This document shows positions 1 through 9,816 of a stretch of 64,000 nt of DNA, piece after piece. The DNA is from Sinorhizobium garamanticum (GTDB taxonomy: Bacteria > Pseudomonadota > Alphaproteobacteria > Rhizobiales > Rhizobiaceae). Position numbers and translations under genes: made by a program. The notes beneath the pieces were generated by a model. That model had not been told where the DNA came from. It was given only the letters and a program-made list of their open reading frames with translations, and made no database searches. The stretch spans positions 186,001 through 250,000 of the forward strand of contig NZ_CP120374.1 of the NCBI RefSeq assembly GCF_029892065.1, written 5' to 3'. Position 1 is the first letter of the stretch; each line of letters begins with the position of its first letter.

Positions 1-186
1 GAGCCGACGCTGCCGAAGCTCTTCTACCGCATCACCATGGGCGTGCGGCAAGGCGAGAAGGTCTGGGAGCGCAAGCTGAACTCCCTGATCCGCAGGAATC
101 AGTCTGAGATCAACACCATTCTCACGGAGGCGGGTGTGCCGCTGGTGAACGATATGGGGACAGGGCCGCTTAAGGTGTCACAATGA
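1..186 (+). CDS. C-terminal end of a XoxJ/MoxJ-like periplasmic binding protein (partial)
   Basis: Sixty-one codons, open at the left window edge and ending in TGA. The peptide carries the segment RITMGVRQGEKVWERKLN followed by a short helix and TEAGVPLV. I recognise this as the C-terminus of the quinoprotein-dehydrogenase-associated substrate-binding family (MoxJ/XoxJ type). These periplasmic proteins are encoded next to PQQ methanol dehydrogenases and are thought to help mature or activate them. The following PQQ-associated genes on the same strand support the call. A xoxF/xoxG pair would be expected just left of the window, which cannot be checked here. Confidence 0.72.
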   Translation, partial: EPTLPKLFYRITMGVRQGEKVWERKLNSLIRRNQSEINTILTEAGVPLVNDMGTGPLKVSQ

Positions 187-223
187 TCCGTCCGCAGCTT
201 GCCTGCCTCGGCGGCTGCCGGCC

Positions 224-596
224 TCACGTTTTGAAGAGGTGATTATTTAGGATGCAACGAAGGCCGCGCAGCCAGCTGTCGTCGGTGTTCGAGCGGATGT
301 CGACCGCAAGACCGCGCAGCACCTCGCCGGAGCGCACGTCGCGCAGCACCAGGTTTATCGATAGAACGAGATTGGAGACCTTCCGCCACGAAACGGTGGC
401 GCGCGGCCCCCTCCAACAGCTTGAGCCGCGCCGTTTCATCGGCGCGCACACCGTTGTAGGCGCCCTCCGTCGACAGGTCGATGAAGGTCATGCCGAGGAA
501 CGCCACCTTGGCGCCCGGCATCAGCGGCTTGTCGAGCCCTGCCAAGGCGAGTGTCGGCAACAAGGCCAGGATTAGCGCCATCAGGATGCGTTGCAT
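224..596 (-). pseudogene. Decayed DUF3280/DUF2380-family secreted protein
   Basis: One minus-strand frame starts at 596 with a clear signal peptide (MQRILMALILALLPTLALA) followed by AKVAFLGMTFIDLSTEG and DETARL, typical of the N-terminal half of DUF3280 proteins. A second minus-strand frame ending at 224 carries KVSNLVLSIN, VRSGEVLRG and DIRSNTDDSWLRG, typical of the C-terminal half. The frames differ and the switch falls near 383-405. Only about 124 codons remain where I expect about 170, so the middle appears deleted with a frameshift. Intact relatives sit in xoxF/PQQ-dehydrogenase clusters. This copy should not make a normal product. Confidence 0.7.
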
Positions 597-719
597 GGCT
601 CAGCCTAGCACAGGCATTTTGCGAAACCACGCTCCTTAAGTCTCGGTTTTAAGGCACAAATTGCCCTGTTAATCTTTTCGCCCAAGGGACTTCACGGAGA
701 TTGGGAGGTCGTTCCGGCA

Positions 720-1907
720 ATGTCCAACCTACGGCTCGCGCTTGCCGTTTTTTGCGCGGCGATGCTTGTCGCGCTCCCTTTGCGGGCCATGGAGGTGAAA
801 GCTGCCGTGCTCAGGATCGATCGCGTGGTCGGCCCGCCGATTTCTCGGCTCGATGCGCCGCCTGCCGATCTGGGTTTTGCCGGCGCCATGCTGGGTAACG
901 AGGACAATCGGACGACTGGCGCCTTCACGGACACGGACTACACGCTGAAGACGCAGGCGGTAGCACCGGATAAGGCGGCGGCAGCGCTGGATGCGCTGAA
1001 AGCCGAAGGCTTCGGCCTGATCACGGTGATCGCCGAGGGCGACACCCTGAAGGCGCTGTCAGACGGGGCTGGGCCCGAGGTGCTGCTTTTGAATGCAGGC
1101 GCTCGTGACGAGACGCTGCGCGACGCAGACTGCCGCGCCAACGTGCTGCATGTCTCACCGAGCCGCTCCATGCTCAGCGATAGCGTTATCCAGTTCCTCA
1201 TGTGGAAGAAGTGGCCGCGTATCCTCCTGATCCACGGCTCGCACCCCGAAGACACGCTTCTGGCAGAAAACTATCGCAAGTCGGCCGCGAAGTTCGGTGC
1301 GACGATCGTCGAGGAGCGCGAGTTCGTCGACACGGGCGGCGCCCGGCGCACGGATACCGGCCACGTCATGGTGCAAAAACAGATCCCCGCATTTACACAG
1401 GATGCCGAGGATTACGACGTGATCATCGCGGCCGACGAGGCCGGCGTCTTCGCACCCTACCTGCCTTATCACTCCTGGGATCCAAGGCCTGTGGCAGGAT
1501 CCGCGGGCCTTCGCCCGGTGTCCTGGCATGCCGCCCATGAAGCCTGGGGCGCGACGCAGTTCCAACGCCGCTTCGAGAAACTGACCGGGCGCAACATGCG
1601 CGAGGAGGACTATCAGACATGGCTTGCCATGCGCGTGATCGGCGAGGCCGTGACGCAGTCCGGCAAGACCGACCCGGCGTCCGTGCGGGCCTATGCTCTT
1701 TCGGAGGATTTCGAGTTGGCGGCGTTCAAGGGGCAGAAGCTGACCTTCCGCCCGTGGAACGGGCAACTGCGCCAGCCGATCCTTTTGACCGACGGTCGGG
1801 TGACGGTGTCCGTTTCGCCGCAGGATGGCTACCTGCACCAGCATTCGCCGCTCGACACGCTGGGTATCGATGCACCCGAAACCGCTTGCCACGCCTTTGG
1901 AGGATAG
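720..1907 (+). CDS. PQQ-dependent alcohol dehydrogenase-associated ABC substrate-binding protein homologue
   Basis: This 395-residue protein has an N-terminal signal peptide (hydrophobic stretch about residues 5-22, then RAMEVKAA). The body resembles branched-chain-amino-acid-type periplasmic binding proteins of the subfamily linked to PQQ alcohol dehydrogenases (TIGR03863-like). The ligand is unknown, and the family is thought to serve the maturation or export system of the quinoprotein. The ATG at 720 follows a GGGAGG ribosome site. The next gene begins 1 nt after the stop, so the two are translationally linked. Partner ATPase and permease genes are missing or broken (see 3391-3634), so it may work without a transporter. 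Confidence 0.75.
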   Translation: MSNLRLALAVFCAAMLVALPLRAMEVKAAVLRIDRVVGPPISRLDAPPADLGFAGAMLGNEDNRTTGAFTDTDYTLKTQAVAPDKAAAALDALKAEGFGLITVIAEGDTLKALSDGAGPEVLLLNAGARDETLRDADCRANVLHVSPSRSMLSDSVIQFLMWKKWPRILLIHGSHPEDTLLAENYRKSAAKFGATIVEEREFVDTGGARRTDTGHVMVQKQIPAFTQDAEDYDVIIAADEAGVFAPYLPYHSWDPRPVAGSAGLRPVSWHAAHEAWGATQFQRRFEKLTGRNMREEDYQTWLAMRVIGEAVTQSGKTDPASVRAYALSEDFELAAFKGQKLTFRPWNGQLRQPILLTDGRVTVSVSPQDGYLHQHSPLDTLGIDAPETACHAFGG

Positions 1908-1908
1908 A

Positions 1909-2883
1909 ATGCTGAGATCCGCAGTGGTGTTTCTGTCAGCCGCTTTTATGTTTGCCGGCCCCGCTGAGGCCAACAAGGTCTTCGTGACCAATGAACGCAG
2001 CAACAACGTGACCGTACTCGACAGCCAAAGCTGGGAGGTGATCGCCACTTTCCCGGCCGGCAACAGGCCGCGCGGCATCACGATCAGCCCGGATGGCAAG
2101 GAGCTCTATGTCTGCGCCTCGGACGACGACACCGTCCGGGTCTTCGATCCTGAGACCTACCAGGAATTGCATACGCTGCCGTCGGGGCCCGATCCGGAAC
2201 TATTCGCTCTCGATCCTTCAGGCAATCCGCTCTATGTGGCCAACGAGGACGACAATCTGGTGACGGTCGTGGACGTCAAGACGCGCCAGGTGCTGGCCGA
2301 AATACCCGTCGGCGTGGAACCGGAAGGCGTTGCGGTCAGTCCGGATGCGAAGACCATCATCAACACCTCCGAAACCACCAATATGGCGCATTTCATAAAC
2401 GCCTCCACCTACGAGATCGTGCACAACGTGCGGGTAGACCAGCGCCCGCGCTATGCCGAATTCACGGCCGACGGCAAAAAGCTTTACGTCAGCTCTGAAA
2501 TCGGCGGCACCGTTTCGGTAATTGATCTGACCGCGCCCGAGCCGGCGATCGCCAAGAAGATCGGCTTTGCCGTGCCGGGCATTCTGCCGGAATGGTTGCA
2601 GCCGGTGGGCGTCAAGGCGACCAAGGACGGCTCCCGCGTTTTCGTGGCGCTTGGCCCGGCCAACCGGGTCGCGGTGATCGACGCCTCGCGGGATGAAGTT
2701 CTCGATTACCTGCTCGTCGGGCAGCGCGTCTGGCAGATGGCATTCACCCCGGGCGAGGAATTCCTGATCACCACGAATGGCAATTCCAACGATGTCAGCG
2801 TCATCGATGTCAAGGAGGAAACGGTGATCCAGTCGGTTCAAGTCGGCGAGCAGCCCTGGGGGGTCGTGGTCGCCCCGAATTGA
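1909..2883 (+). CDS. YVTN-family beta-propeller protein, PQQ-dehydrogenase associated
   Basis: The 324-residue secreted protein begins with a signal peptide ending around AGPAEA. It is made of repeated blades such as KVFVTNERSNNVTVLDSQSW, GRPRGITISPDGKELYV and VGVEPEGVAVSPDAK, the hallmark of YVTN/NHL-like beta-propellers found beside PQQ-ABC genes (TIGR03866-like). Such propellers probably bind partner proteins or the quinoprotein in the periplasm. I place the start at ATG 1909, just after the preceding stop; an in-frame start at 1825 would lie inside the upstream gene and destroy the signal peptide. The last blade closes near GVVVAPN. Confidence 0.8.
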   Translation: MLRSAVVFLSAAFMFAGPAEANKVFVTNERSNNVTVLDSQSWEVIATFPAGNRPRGITISPDGKELYVCASDDDTVRVFDPETYQELHTLPSGPDPELFALDPSGNPLYVANEDDNLVTVVDVKTRQVLAEIPVGVEPEGVAVSPDAKTIINTSETTNMAHFINASTYEIVHNVRVDQRPRYAEFTADGKKLYVSSEIGGTVSVIDLTAPEPAIAKKIGFAVPGILPEWLQPVGVKATKDGSRVFVALGPANRVAVIDASRDEVLDYLLVGQRVWQMAFTPGEEFLITTNGNSNDVSVIDVKEETVIQSVQVGEQPWGVVVAPN

Positions 2884-2919
2884 GCGGGGCAATGCAATAG
2901 GATTGGGAGGATTTTCATC

Positions 2920-3363
2920 GTGCATAGATCGATTATCGCAGTGCTGACCGCGCTCTTTCTGACAGGCCCTGCCGTCGCCGCGCCGCTTTGCGGCGAGTTC
3001 GGTTTTTCCGGATTGCTCGCCAAATGCAACCGGGGCGAGCCTATCGAGATCACGCTCAGTTCCGGCAAGCCGCTTGGCAAAGGTGCCATCGCGCTGCAGT
3101 CCGGCGCCTATTATGAAATGCACATCACCGCAGACGGATCTGCGGAACTGGCACTCATCGGCGCACCGTTCTTTCGTGCGATCTGGATGAACGAGATCGT
3201 CATCAACGGCATAGAAGTGCGCCCCATGGCGATCGACAGCCTCGAATTCGACGAGGCGGGCACGGCGACCCTCTCGTTCATCGCCATAAAGCCGGGCAGC
3301 TACGAGGTGAAGATTCCGGACACCACAAGCGACAGCCAGAAGGTGCAGATCTCCATCGAGTGA
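2920..3363 (+). CDS. Small secreted protein of unknown function in the PQQ cluster
   Basis: The 147-residue protein starts at GTG 2920 behind GGGAGG. It has a signal peptide (IIAVLTALFLTGPAVAA) and a mature part with two cysteines (PLCGEFGFSGLLAKCNRG), which could form a disulfide. The remainder looks all-beta, ending EVKIPDTTSDSQKVQISIE, somewhat like a cupredoxin or immunoglobulin fold, but I see no convincing copper ligands. It follows the propeller gene by 36 nt on the same strand and is probably co-transcribed. Its position suggests a periplasmic accessory role in PQQ-dependent alcohol oxidation. Function is not assigned. Confidence 0.6.
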   Translation: MHRSIIAVLTALFLTGPAVAAPLCGEFGFSGLLAKCNRGEPIEITLSSGKPLGKGAIALQSGAYYEMHITADGSAELALIGAPFFRAIWMNEIVINGIEVRPMAIDSLEFDEAGTATLSFIAIKPGSYEVKIPDTTSDSQKVQISIE

Positions 3364-3390
3364 GCCGGCTGCAGATGACAGTTTTGGGCG

Positions 3391-3634
3391 ATGAACGCTT
3401 TGAAACTGGCCGCATGCCTTCTCGCGCTCGCGCCGGCGGCTGCCGTGGCCGAGGATCTGCCGCAATTGCGCGCAGCGTTGCTCTCCAGGGAGACGCATCA
3501 TGACAGGGCTTGAGATCAGCCATGTCAGCTATAGCCACGGATCGCGCAAGACGCTCGACAATGCCAGTTTCCAGGAGGTCGACGCGGAAAACCGACACTT
3601 TCCGCTATATTGCCGCCGACGGCATTTGCCTTGA
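3391..3634 (+). pseudogene. Remnants of a secreted protein and an ABC ATPase N-terminus
   Basis: Two overlapping short frames remain. The first (3391-3513) encodes a signal peptide, MNALKLAACLLALAPAAAVA, and only 20 further residues. The second (3500-3634) starts MTGLEISHVSYSHGSRKTLD, the usual opening of an ABC ATPase A-loop region. It runs off into unrelated sequence after about 23 residues, with no Walker A motif. In related PQQ clusters an ABC ATPase and permease follow the propeller gene. I infer that a deletion removed both and fused the leftovers upstream of gfa. Confidence 0.6.
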
Positions 3635-3685
3635 TCCTGCTTTCTCGGGAAGGACCTGAAGACGTTCAAGAGAGAGGAGGAACGA

Positions 3686-4255
3686 ATGCTTAAGCTACAT
3701 CCGTCCATCGACAACGGCTTTCCGCCTGCCAGTCCGGACTTTCAGGGTGGCACGTTGAAATGCAAATGCGCCACCAATCCGGTGACCGTTGAAATCGGCG
3801 CGCAGACGGCGCACAACCATGCCTGCGGCTGCACCAAATGTTGGAAGCCGGATGGCGCGACCTTCGCGCAGATCGCGGTTGTCAGCCGCGACAAGGTGAA
3901 TGTCGCCTCAGGTTCAGAAAAGCTGCAGATCGTCGATCCAAGCGCGACGATCCAGCGTTACGCCTGCAAGGATTGCGGCGCGCACATGTATGGCCGGATC
4001 GAGAACACCAAGCATCCCTTCTATGGCCTCGATTTCGTCCATACCGAGCTCAGCGACGAGACCGGTTGGTCGCCGCCGGGATTCGCAGCCTTCGTATCTT
4101 CCGTGATCGAAAGCGGCGTCAGCCCCGACAGGATGCCGGATATACGCGTTCGCCTGACAGAACTCGGGCTGCCGCCCTATGATTGCTTGTCGCCGGCGCT
4201 GATGGATGCAATCGCCACGCACATCGCCAAACAGACCGGCGCCCTGCCGGCCTGA
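3686..4255 (+). CDS. gfa: S-(hydroxymethyl)glutathione synthase (formaldehyde-activating)
   Basis: Gfa speeds the condensation of formaldehyde with glutathione, feeding glutathione-dependent formaldehyde oxidation. The 189-residue protein shows the zinc-binding cysteines of the family: Cys26 and Cys28 (CKC), Cys47, Cys49 and Cys52 (CGCTKC), and Cys94 and Cys97 (CKDCGAH). The C-terminal [10 protein letters not shown] segment is also family-typical, and the length is normal. It lies downstream of PQQ-dehydrogenase accessory genes, which fits detoxification of formaldehyde made by methanol oxidation. The start at 3686 follows GAGAGGAGG. Confidence 0.9.
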   Translation: MLKLHPSIDNGFPPASPDFQGGTLKCKCATNPVTVEIGAQTAHNHACGCTKCWKPDGATFAQIAVVSRDKVNVASGSEKLQIVDPSATIQRYACKDCGAHMYGRIENTKHPFYGLDFVHTELSDETGWSPPGFAAFVSSVIESGVSPDRMPDIRVRLTELGLPPYDCLSPALMDAIATHIAKQTGALPA

Positions 4256-4267
4256 CAAAGAGCTCAA

Positions 4268-4338
4268 CGCCTCCTCCCTCGGACCCCACCCGTTTGTCTC
4301 CTTCCAGGAGGCTCTCCCAATGGGTGGGGTCTGAGGCG
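4268..4338. repeat. Imperfect palindrome downstream of gfa
   Basis: The outer arms CGCCT and AGGCG and the inner arms GGACCCCACCC and GGGTGGGGTC flank a purine/pyrimidine loop. The element resembles intergenic palindromes common in rhizobial genomes. It could also act as a transcription barrier after gfa, but there is no U-tract. Confidence 0.5.
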
Positions 4339-4392
4339 TTTTTGTGCCTTCGGAGTCGATGCGCGGCGAAGATCGGGAGAGCGCTCGTTGAT

Positions 4393-4591
4393 ACCCCCTC
4401 TGCCCTGCCGGGCATCTCCCCCACAAGGGGGGCGATTGGCCAGAAGCAAAGCCCTGCCCGACAACAAACTCGCAAAATGCCCAAGTTGCGCAAATTCAAC
4501 GCGCACGCACAGGGATCTGTGGTTGAGCGGGATATCACTGCTTGCCAATCTCCCCCCTTGTGGGGGAGATGCCCGGCAGGGCAGAGTGGGG
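4393..4591. repeat. Long inverted repeat, RIME-like intergenic element
   Basis: The left arm 4393-4440 contains CTCTGCCCTGCCGGGCATCT, then CCCCCACAAGGGGG and CGATTGGC. The right arm 4544-4591 is its near-exact reverse complement, separated by about 100 bases of unique-looking sequence. Each arm also contains its own short palindrome (CCCCCACAAGGGGG). This structure matches the style of Rhizobium intergenic mosaic elements. It lies between convergent gfa and the end of the cbb operon. Confidence 0.7.
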
Positions 4592-4623
4592 TACCCGGCC
4601 GGCGGAACAAACGGAATAGCTAT

Positions 4624-5190
4624 TCAGACCTGATAGGGCGGAACTTTCCATTTGATGGAGCAGCCGATTGAAGGCTGCTGTTCCGCCGGCCCTTTGCCAA
4701 ACAGCGCGACCATGACCATGGCCTCGTAAAGGTCACGCCTCAGATCGGCAGGGCCGATCTCCTTGCGCGAGGCGTCCAGTCGCCCGCGATATTGCAGCTT
4801 CATGTCCTTGTTGAAGCCGAAGAAGTCTGGCGTGCAGGCGGCACCATAGGCTTTGGCGACGGATTGATCCTCGTCGTAGAGATAGGGGAAGGGCAGGGCG
4901 TTTTGCGAAGCGAAGCGCTTCATGTTGTCGAACGAGTCCTCCGGATAACTGTCGGCGTCATTGGCGCTGATCGCCACGAAGCCGACACCGTGAGTCTTGA
5001 GGCCGACCGCGTCCCGAACGATCCGCGCGATCACCGCTTTCACATAGGGGCAGTGATTGCAGATGAAGGCAACGACCAGCCCCTTCGGGCCGGCCTGATC
5101 GAATATGGAGTGGGTGGCGCCATCGACGCCGGGAAGCCTTGCGTCGACCGCCGGCCAGCCGAATTCACAGACAGGAGGGGTGGCGGCCAT
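4624..5190 (-). CDS. Thioredoxin-family (AhpC/TSA-like) protein at the end of the cbb operon
   Basis: The 188-residue protein has a thioredoxin-like fold. The redox motif is CNHCPYV with Cys44 and Cys47, followed by GVGFVAISANDADSYPEDS and a cis-Pro-type region ACTPDFFGF. This subgroup is commonly annotated thioredoxin family or peroxiredoxin-like. There is no signal peptide, so it is cytoplasmic. Its start lies 3 nt after the rpe stop with little ribosome site of its own, so translation is probably coupled. As the last gene of the Calvin operon it may reduce or protect cycle enzymes; that role is inference. C-terminal Cys near GCSIKWK is conserved in relatives I recall. Confidence 0.75.
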   Translation of the reverse strand: MAATPPVCEFGWPAVDARLPGVDGATHSIFDQAGPKGLVVAFICNHCPYVKAVIARIVRDAVGLKTHGVGFVAISANDADSYPEDSFDNMKRFASQNALPFPYLYDEDQSVAKAYGAACTPDFFGFNKDMKLQYRGRLDASRKEIGPADLRRDLYEAMVMVALFGKGPAEQQPSIGCSIKWKVPPYQV

Positions 5191-5193
5191 GGC

Positions 5194-5880
5194 TCACGCC
5201 GCTTTCTTCATGGCGCCATCGGATGCCGCGCGGATGGCCGCGATGTTTTTCGCGTAGGCCTCCTCGCTGCCGCCCTTGAACACCGCGGAGCCGGCAACCA
5301 GCACGTCCGCACCGGCCGCGGCAACGAGCGGCGCCGTTTCCGGTGTCACGCCGCCATCGATCTCGATGTGGATCGGACGGCTGCCAATCATGGACTTCAC
5401 GCGCCGCACCTTCTCGACGACGGACGGGATGAAGGCCTGGCCGCCGAAACCCGGATTGACCGTCATCAGGAGGATGAGGTCGAGCCGGTCCAGCACATAT
5501 TCGAGGGCGGTCTCCGGCGTCGAGGGATTGAGCGACACGCCGGCCTTGCAGCCGAGGTCGCGGATCGCCTGCAACGATCTGTCGAGGTGGGTGGTCGCTT
5601 CGGCATGTACAGTGATGATGTCGCAGCCGGCATCGGCGAAGGCGCCGAGAAACGGGTCGGCCGGTGCGATCATCAAGTGGCAGTCGAACACCTTGTCGGT
5701 TCGGCCCCGGATTGCTTTGATGACCGGTGGCCCGAAGGTGATGTTTGGCACGAAATGGCCGTCCATCACGTCAAGATGGATCCAGTCGGCACCCGCCCGG
5801 CAGACGGTCTCGACCTCTTCGCCGAGTCTCGAGAAGTCGGCCGACAGAACAGAGGGGGCAATGATGGTCTTCTCGCTCAT
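5194..5880 (-). CDS. rpe: Ribulose-phosphate 3-epimerase
   Basis: The enzyme interconverts ribulose 5-phosphate and xylulose 5-phosphate, regenerating the RubisCO substrate pool. The 228-residue TIM barrel contains [29 protein letters not shown] with metal His/Asp residues, [17 protein letters not shown] and [11 protein letters not shown]. All expected metal and catalytic residues (His, Asp, Asp) are visible. Its ATG overlaps the cbbX stop by 4 nt (ATGA), showing operon coupling. This is probably a cbb-specific paralogue (cbbE) of the housekeeping epimerase. Confidence 0.92.
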   Translation of the reverse strand: MSEKTIIAPSVLSADFSRLGEEVETVCRAGADWIHLDVMDGHFVPNITFGPPVIKAIRGRTDKVFDCHLMIAPADPFLGAFADAGCDIITVHAEATTHLDRSLQAIRDLGCKAGVSLNPSTPETALEYVLDRLDLILLMTVNPGFGGQAFIPSVVEKVRRVKSMIGSRPIHIEIDGGVTPETAPLVAAAGADVLVAGSAVFKGGSEEAYAKNIAAIRAASDGAMKKAA

Positions 5881-6812
5881 GACGATGTCTCCGGATGATT
5901 GGGTTCACCCATCGTGAACACGCGGCTCGCGGAAATGTCCCCAGCGGTGATGGTTGAGAGTTGCTCGGCGTCGACCGGGCCTACGCTTTCCTCGAACAGG
6001 CGATTCGCCTGCCGCAGCCGAGCCCGATCGAGCGCGTTGCGGATCGAGCGAGCATTGGCGAAATGCGGCTGGCGCCGGCGCCGCGCGATGTAGTTGCTCA
6101 TTATAGCAGTTGCCTTGGCGTCAAAGCGATAGCCCTGACGGCTCAGCATGCTTTCTGCGATCGACAGGAGCTCGCCGTCGTCATAATCGGGGAAGTCGAT
6201 ATGGTGGGCAATGCGCGAGCGGAAGCCGGGATTGCTCTCGAAAAACCGGTCCATGCGGTCGGCGTAGCCGGCGAGAATAACCACCAGGTCGTCGCGGTTG
6301 TTTTCCATTACCTGAAGCAGGATTTCGATCGCTTCTTGGCCATAGTCGCGCTCGTTGTCCGGTCGGTAGAGATAATAGGCCTCGTCGATGAACAGCACGC
6401 CCCCCATTGCCTTCTTCAGGATCTCCTTGGTCTTGGGCGCGGTATGGCCGATATATTGCCCGACCAGATCATCGCGCGTCACCGACACCAGATGCCCCTT
6501 GCGGATATAGCCGAGCCTGTGCAGCAGATTGGCCATGCGCAATGCCACCGTCGTCTTGCCGGTGCCTGGATTGCCGGTGAAGCTCATGTGCAGCGACGGC
6601 GCTTCGTGGGTCAGGCCCATTGCACGACGGGCCCGTTCAACGAGCAGCAGGGCTGCGGTCTCACGGATTCGCCGCTTCACGGGCTTCAGACCGACGAGTT
6701 CTTTATCCAGTTCATCGAGCACCTCGGCGACGCCGGAGGCCCTGTATTCCTCAGCGAGGTCGACAGATGTCGGCAGGTTTTCGGTGCCTGATAGAGCTTC
6801 CGGCATCGCCAT
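5877..6812 (-). CDS. cbbX: CbbX, red-type RubisCO activase
   Basis: This AAA+ motor remodels inhibited red-type (form IC/ID) RubisCO by pulling on the large-subunit C-terminus. The 311-residue protein has Walker [10 protein letters not shown] at about 80-88, Walker [13 protein letters not shown], the pore-loop region with YIGHTAPKT, and an arginine-finger area FRSRIAHH. I choose the ATG at 6812, which has AAGGAGC 9 nt upstream. A longer reading to 7007 would run into cbbS. It sits directly after cbbS, 14 nt away, as in other proteobacterial form IC operons. Confidence 0.93.
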   Translation of the reverse strand: MAMPEALSGTENLPTSVDLAEEYRASGVAEVLDELDKELVGLKPVKRRIRETAALLLVERARRAMGLTHEAPSLHMSFTGNPGTGKTTVALRMANLLHRLGYIRKGHLVSVTRDDLVGQYIGHTAPKTKEILKKAMGGVLFIDEAYYLYRPDNERDYGQEAIEILLQVMENNRDDLVVILAGYADRMDRFFESNPGFRSRIAHHIDFPDYDDGELLSIAESMLSRQGYRFDAKATAIMSNYIARRRRQPHFANARSIRNALDRARLRQANRLFEESVGPVDAEQLSTITAGDISASRVFTMGEPNHPETSS

Positions 6813-6826
6813 TTCGTCTGCTCCTT

Positions 6827-7216
6827 CTACCGCTGCGTTTCCCAGGCATAGCGTTGGCTGCGACCGCGGCTTTCCGTCCGGGTCATCCTGAGGCTCGGTT
6901 CGTTGTCGGGACGGTTGACGATGAAAGACATCGTCACGGTCTCGAGGCCGCGGCTGGAATCGAAGGCATTCAGGCGGATGTAATCCTGCGGATGGGCCTT
7001 GCGGCAATCCTCCAACTCCATCATGACGCCCTTGGCGTCCTTTAGGTCAAACATCGGATTGCCCCACATTTCCCAGTAGGTGTTGCGGGGATGCGGGTCG
7101 TCGGTGTGCTCGACGCCGATCGCCCATCCCTTACCGAGGCAATATTCCACCTGTGCCGTGATCTGCTCATCCGTCAGATCCGGCAGGAACGAGAAGCATC
7201 CTTGGGTGATACGCAT
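6827..7216 (-). CDS. cbbS: RubisCO small subunit, form IC
   Basis: The 129-residue small chain of the L8S8 enzyme starts [19 protein letters not shown], the signature of red-type small subunits. It then shows [20 protein letters not shown] and [12 protein letters not shown]. Red-type small subunits carry a C-terminal extension, seen here after SFIVNRP, that forms a beta-barrel at the solvent channel. The start follows AAGGAGAAACGAAC. It lies 27 nt downstream of cbbL. Confidence 0.95.
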   Translation of the reverse strand: MRITQGCFSFLPDLTDEQITAQVEYCLGKGWAIGVEHTDDPHPRNTYWEMWGNPMFDLKDAKGVMMELEDCRKAHPQDYIRLNAFDSSRGLETVTMSFIVNRPDNEPSLRMTRTESRGRSQRYAWETQR

Positions 7217-7243
7217 GTTCGTTTCTCCTTCTTCTCATGCCCG

Positions 7244-8734
<1,491 letters not shown>

Positions 8735-9814
8735 TCAGGCGGCTTGCGACCGCGCCGTCTGGGGTTTGAGCGACCCGCTAGCGTAGCGTCTGGCCATCTC
8801 CGCGATCGGCACGACCTTGATGCGGGATGCGTTGCCCGCGGTGCCGAAGGCCTCGAACCGGGCCTTGCAGACGGCCGACATGGCGTCCATGGCGGGCTTC
8901 AGGAACTTGCGTGGATCGAATTCGCTGCGGCTCGTGTCGGCGACGCGGCGAAAGGCGGCGGCAGCCGCCAGGCGCAGATCCGTGTCGATATTGACCTTGC
9001 GCACGCCGAAGCGGATGCCCCGCACGATCTCCTCGACCGGCACGCCGTAGGTCTCGCGCATTTCGCCGCCATGGGCGTTGAAGACATCCTGCCACTCCTG
9101 CGGCACCGAGGAGGAGCCGTGCATGACGATGTGGGTGTCCGGCAGCCGGTGATGGATCTTCTCGATCACGTCCATGGCGAGCACCTCGCCGGTCGGCTTG
9201 CGGCTGAATTTGTAGGCGCCATGCGAGGTGCCGATGGCCACTGCCAGCGCATCGACCTCGGTCTCGGCGACGAAGCGGGCGGCTTCCTCCGGGTCGGTCA
9301 AGAGTTGCGAACGATCGAGCGCGCCTTCGAAGCCGTGGCCGTCCTCGGCTTCGCCATGGCCGGTTTCAAGAGAGCCGAGGCAGCCGAGTTCCCCCTCGAC
9401 CGAAGCACCGACCATATGGGCGAGGCGGCTTACTTCCGCGGTGATCGCGACGTTATAGGCGTAGTCGGCGGGCGTCTTCGCATCCTCCGTCAGCGAACCG
9501 TCCATCATCACCGAGGTGAAGCCGTGCTGGATCGCCGAGAGACACGTCGCGACATTGTTGCCATGATCCTGGTGGATGCAGAGCGGGATGTCGGGATACA
9601 TCTGCTCGAGCGCTTCCATCATCTTGGCGAGCATGATGTCGTTGGCATAGGAGCGCGCGCCGCGCGAGGCCTGGAGGATGACAGGCGCGTCGCAGGCGCG
9701 CGCCGCCTCCATGATCGCCAGGCCCTGTTCCATGTTGTTGATGTTGAAAGCCGGTACGCCATAGGTGTGTTCGGCGGCATGATCGAGAAGTTGGCGGAGC
9801 GTGATGCGGGCCAT
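8735..9814 (-). CDS. cbbA: Fructose-bisphosphate aldolase, class II
   Basis: In the Calvin cycle the enzyme joins triose phosphates to fructose 1,6-bisphosphate, and it also makes sedoheptulose bisphosphate. The 359-residue protein shows class II zinc motifs: [31 protein letters not shown] and [12 protein letters not shown], then NIDTDLRLA. The start at 9814 ([20 protein letters not shown]) is 2 nt from the transketolase stop, so the genes are coupled. Longer frames upstream overlap cbbT and are rejected. Confidence 0.95.
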   Translation of the reverse strand: MARITLRQLLDHAAEHTYGVPAFNINNMEQGLAIMEAARACDAPVILQASRGARSYANDIMLAKMMEALEQMYPDIPLCIHQDHGNNVATCLSAIQHGFTSVMMDGSLTEDAKTPADYAYNVAITAEVSRLAHMVGASVEGELGCLGSLETGHGEAEDGHGFEGALDRSQLLTDPEEAARFVAETEVDALAVAIGTSHGAYKFSRKPTGEVLAMDVIEKIHHRLPDTHIVMHGSSSVPQEWQDVFNAHGGEMRETYGVPVEEIVRGIRFGVRKVNIDTDLRLAAAAAFRRVADTSRSEFDPRKFLKPAMDAMSAVCKARFEAFGTAGNASRIKVVPIAEMARRYASGSLKPQTARSQAA

Positions 9815-9816
9815 GT

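Noticed and set aside
1825..1908. Extended N-terminus for the YVTN propeller gene
   Set aside because: It lies inside the preceding gene and would mask the signal peptide that begins at 1909.
6813..7007. Longer CbbX reading starting at 7007
   Set aside because: It would overlap most of the cbbS 3' half; family start and ribosome site are at 6812.
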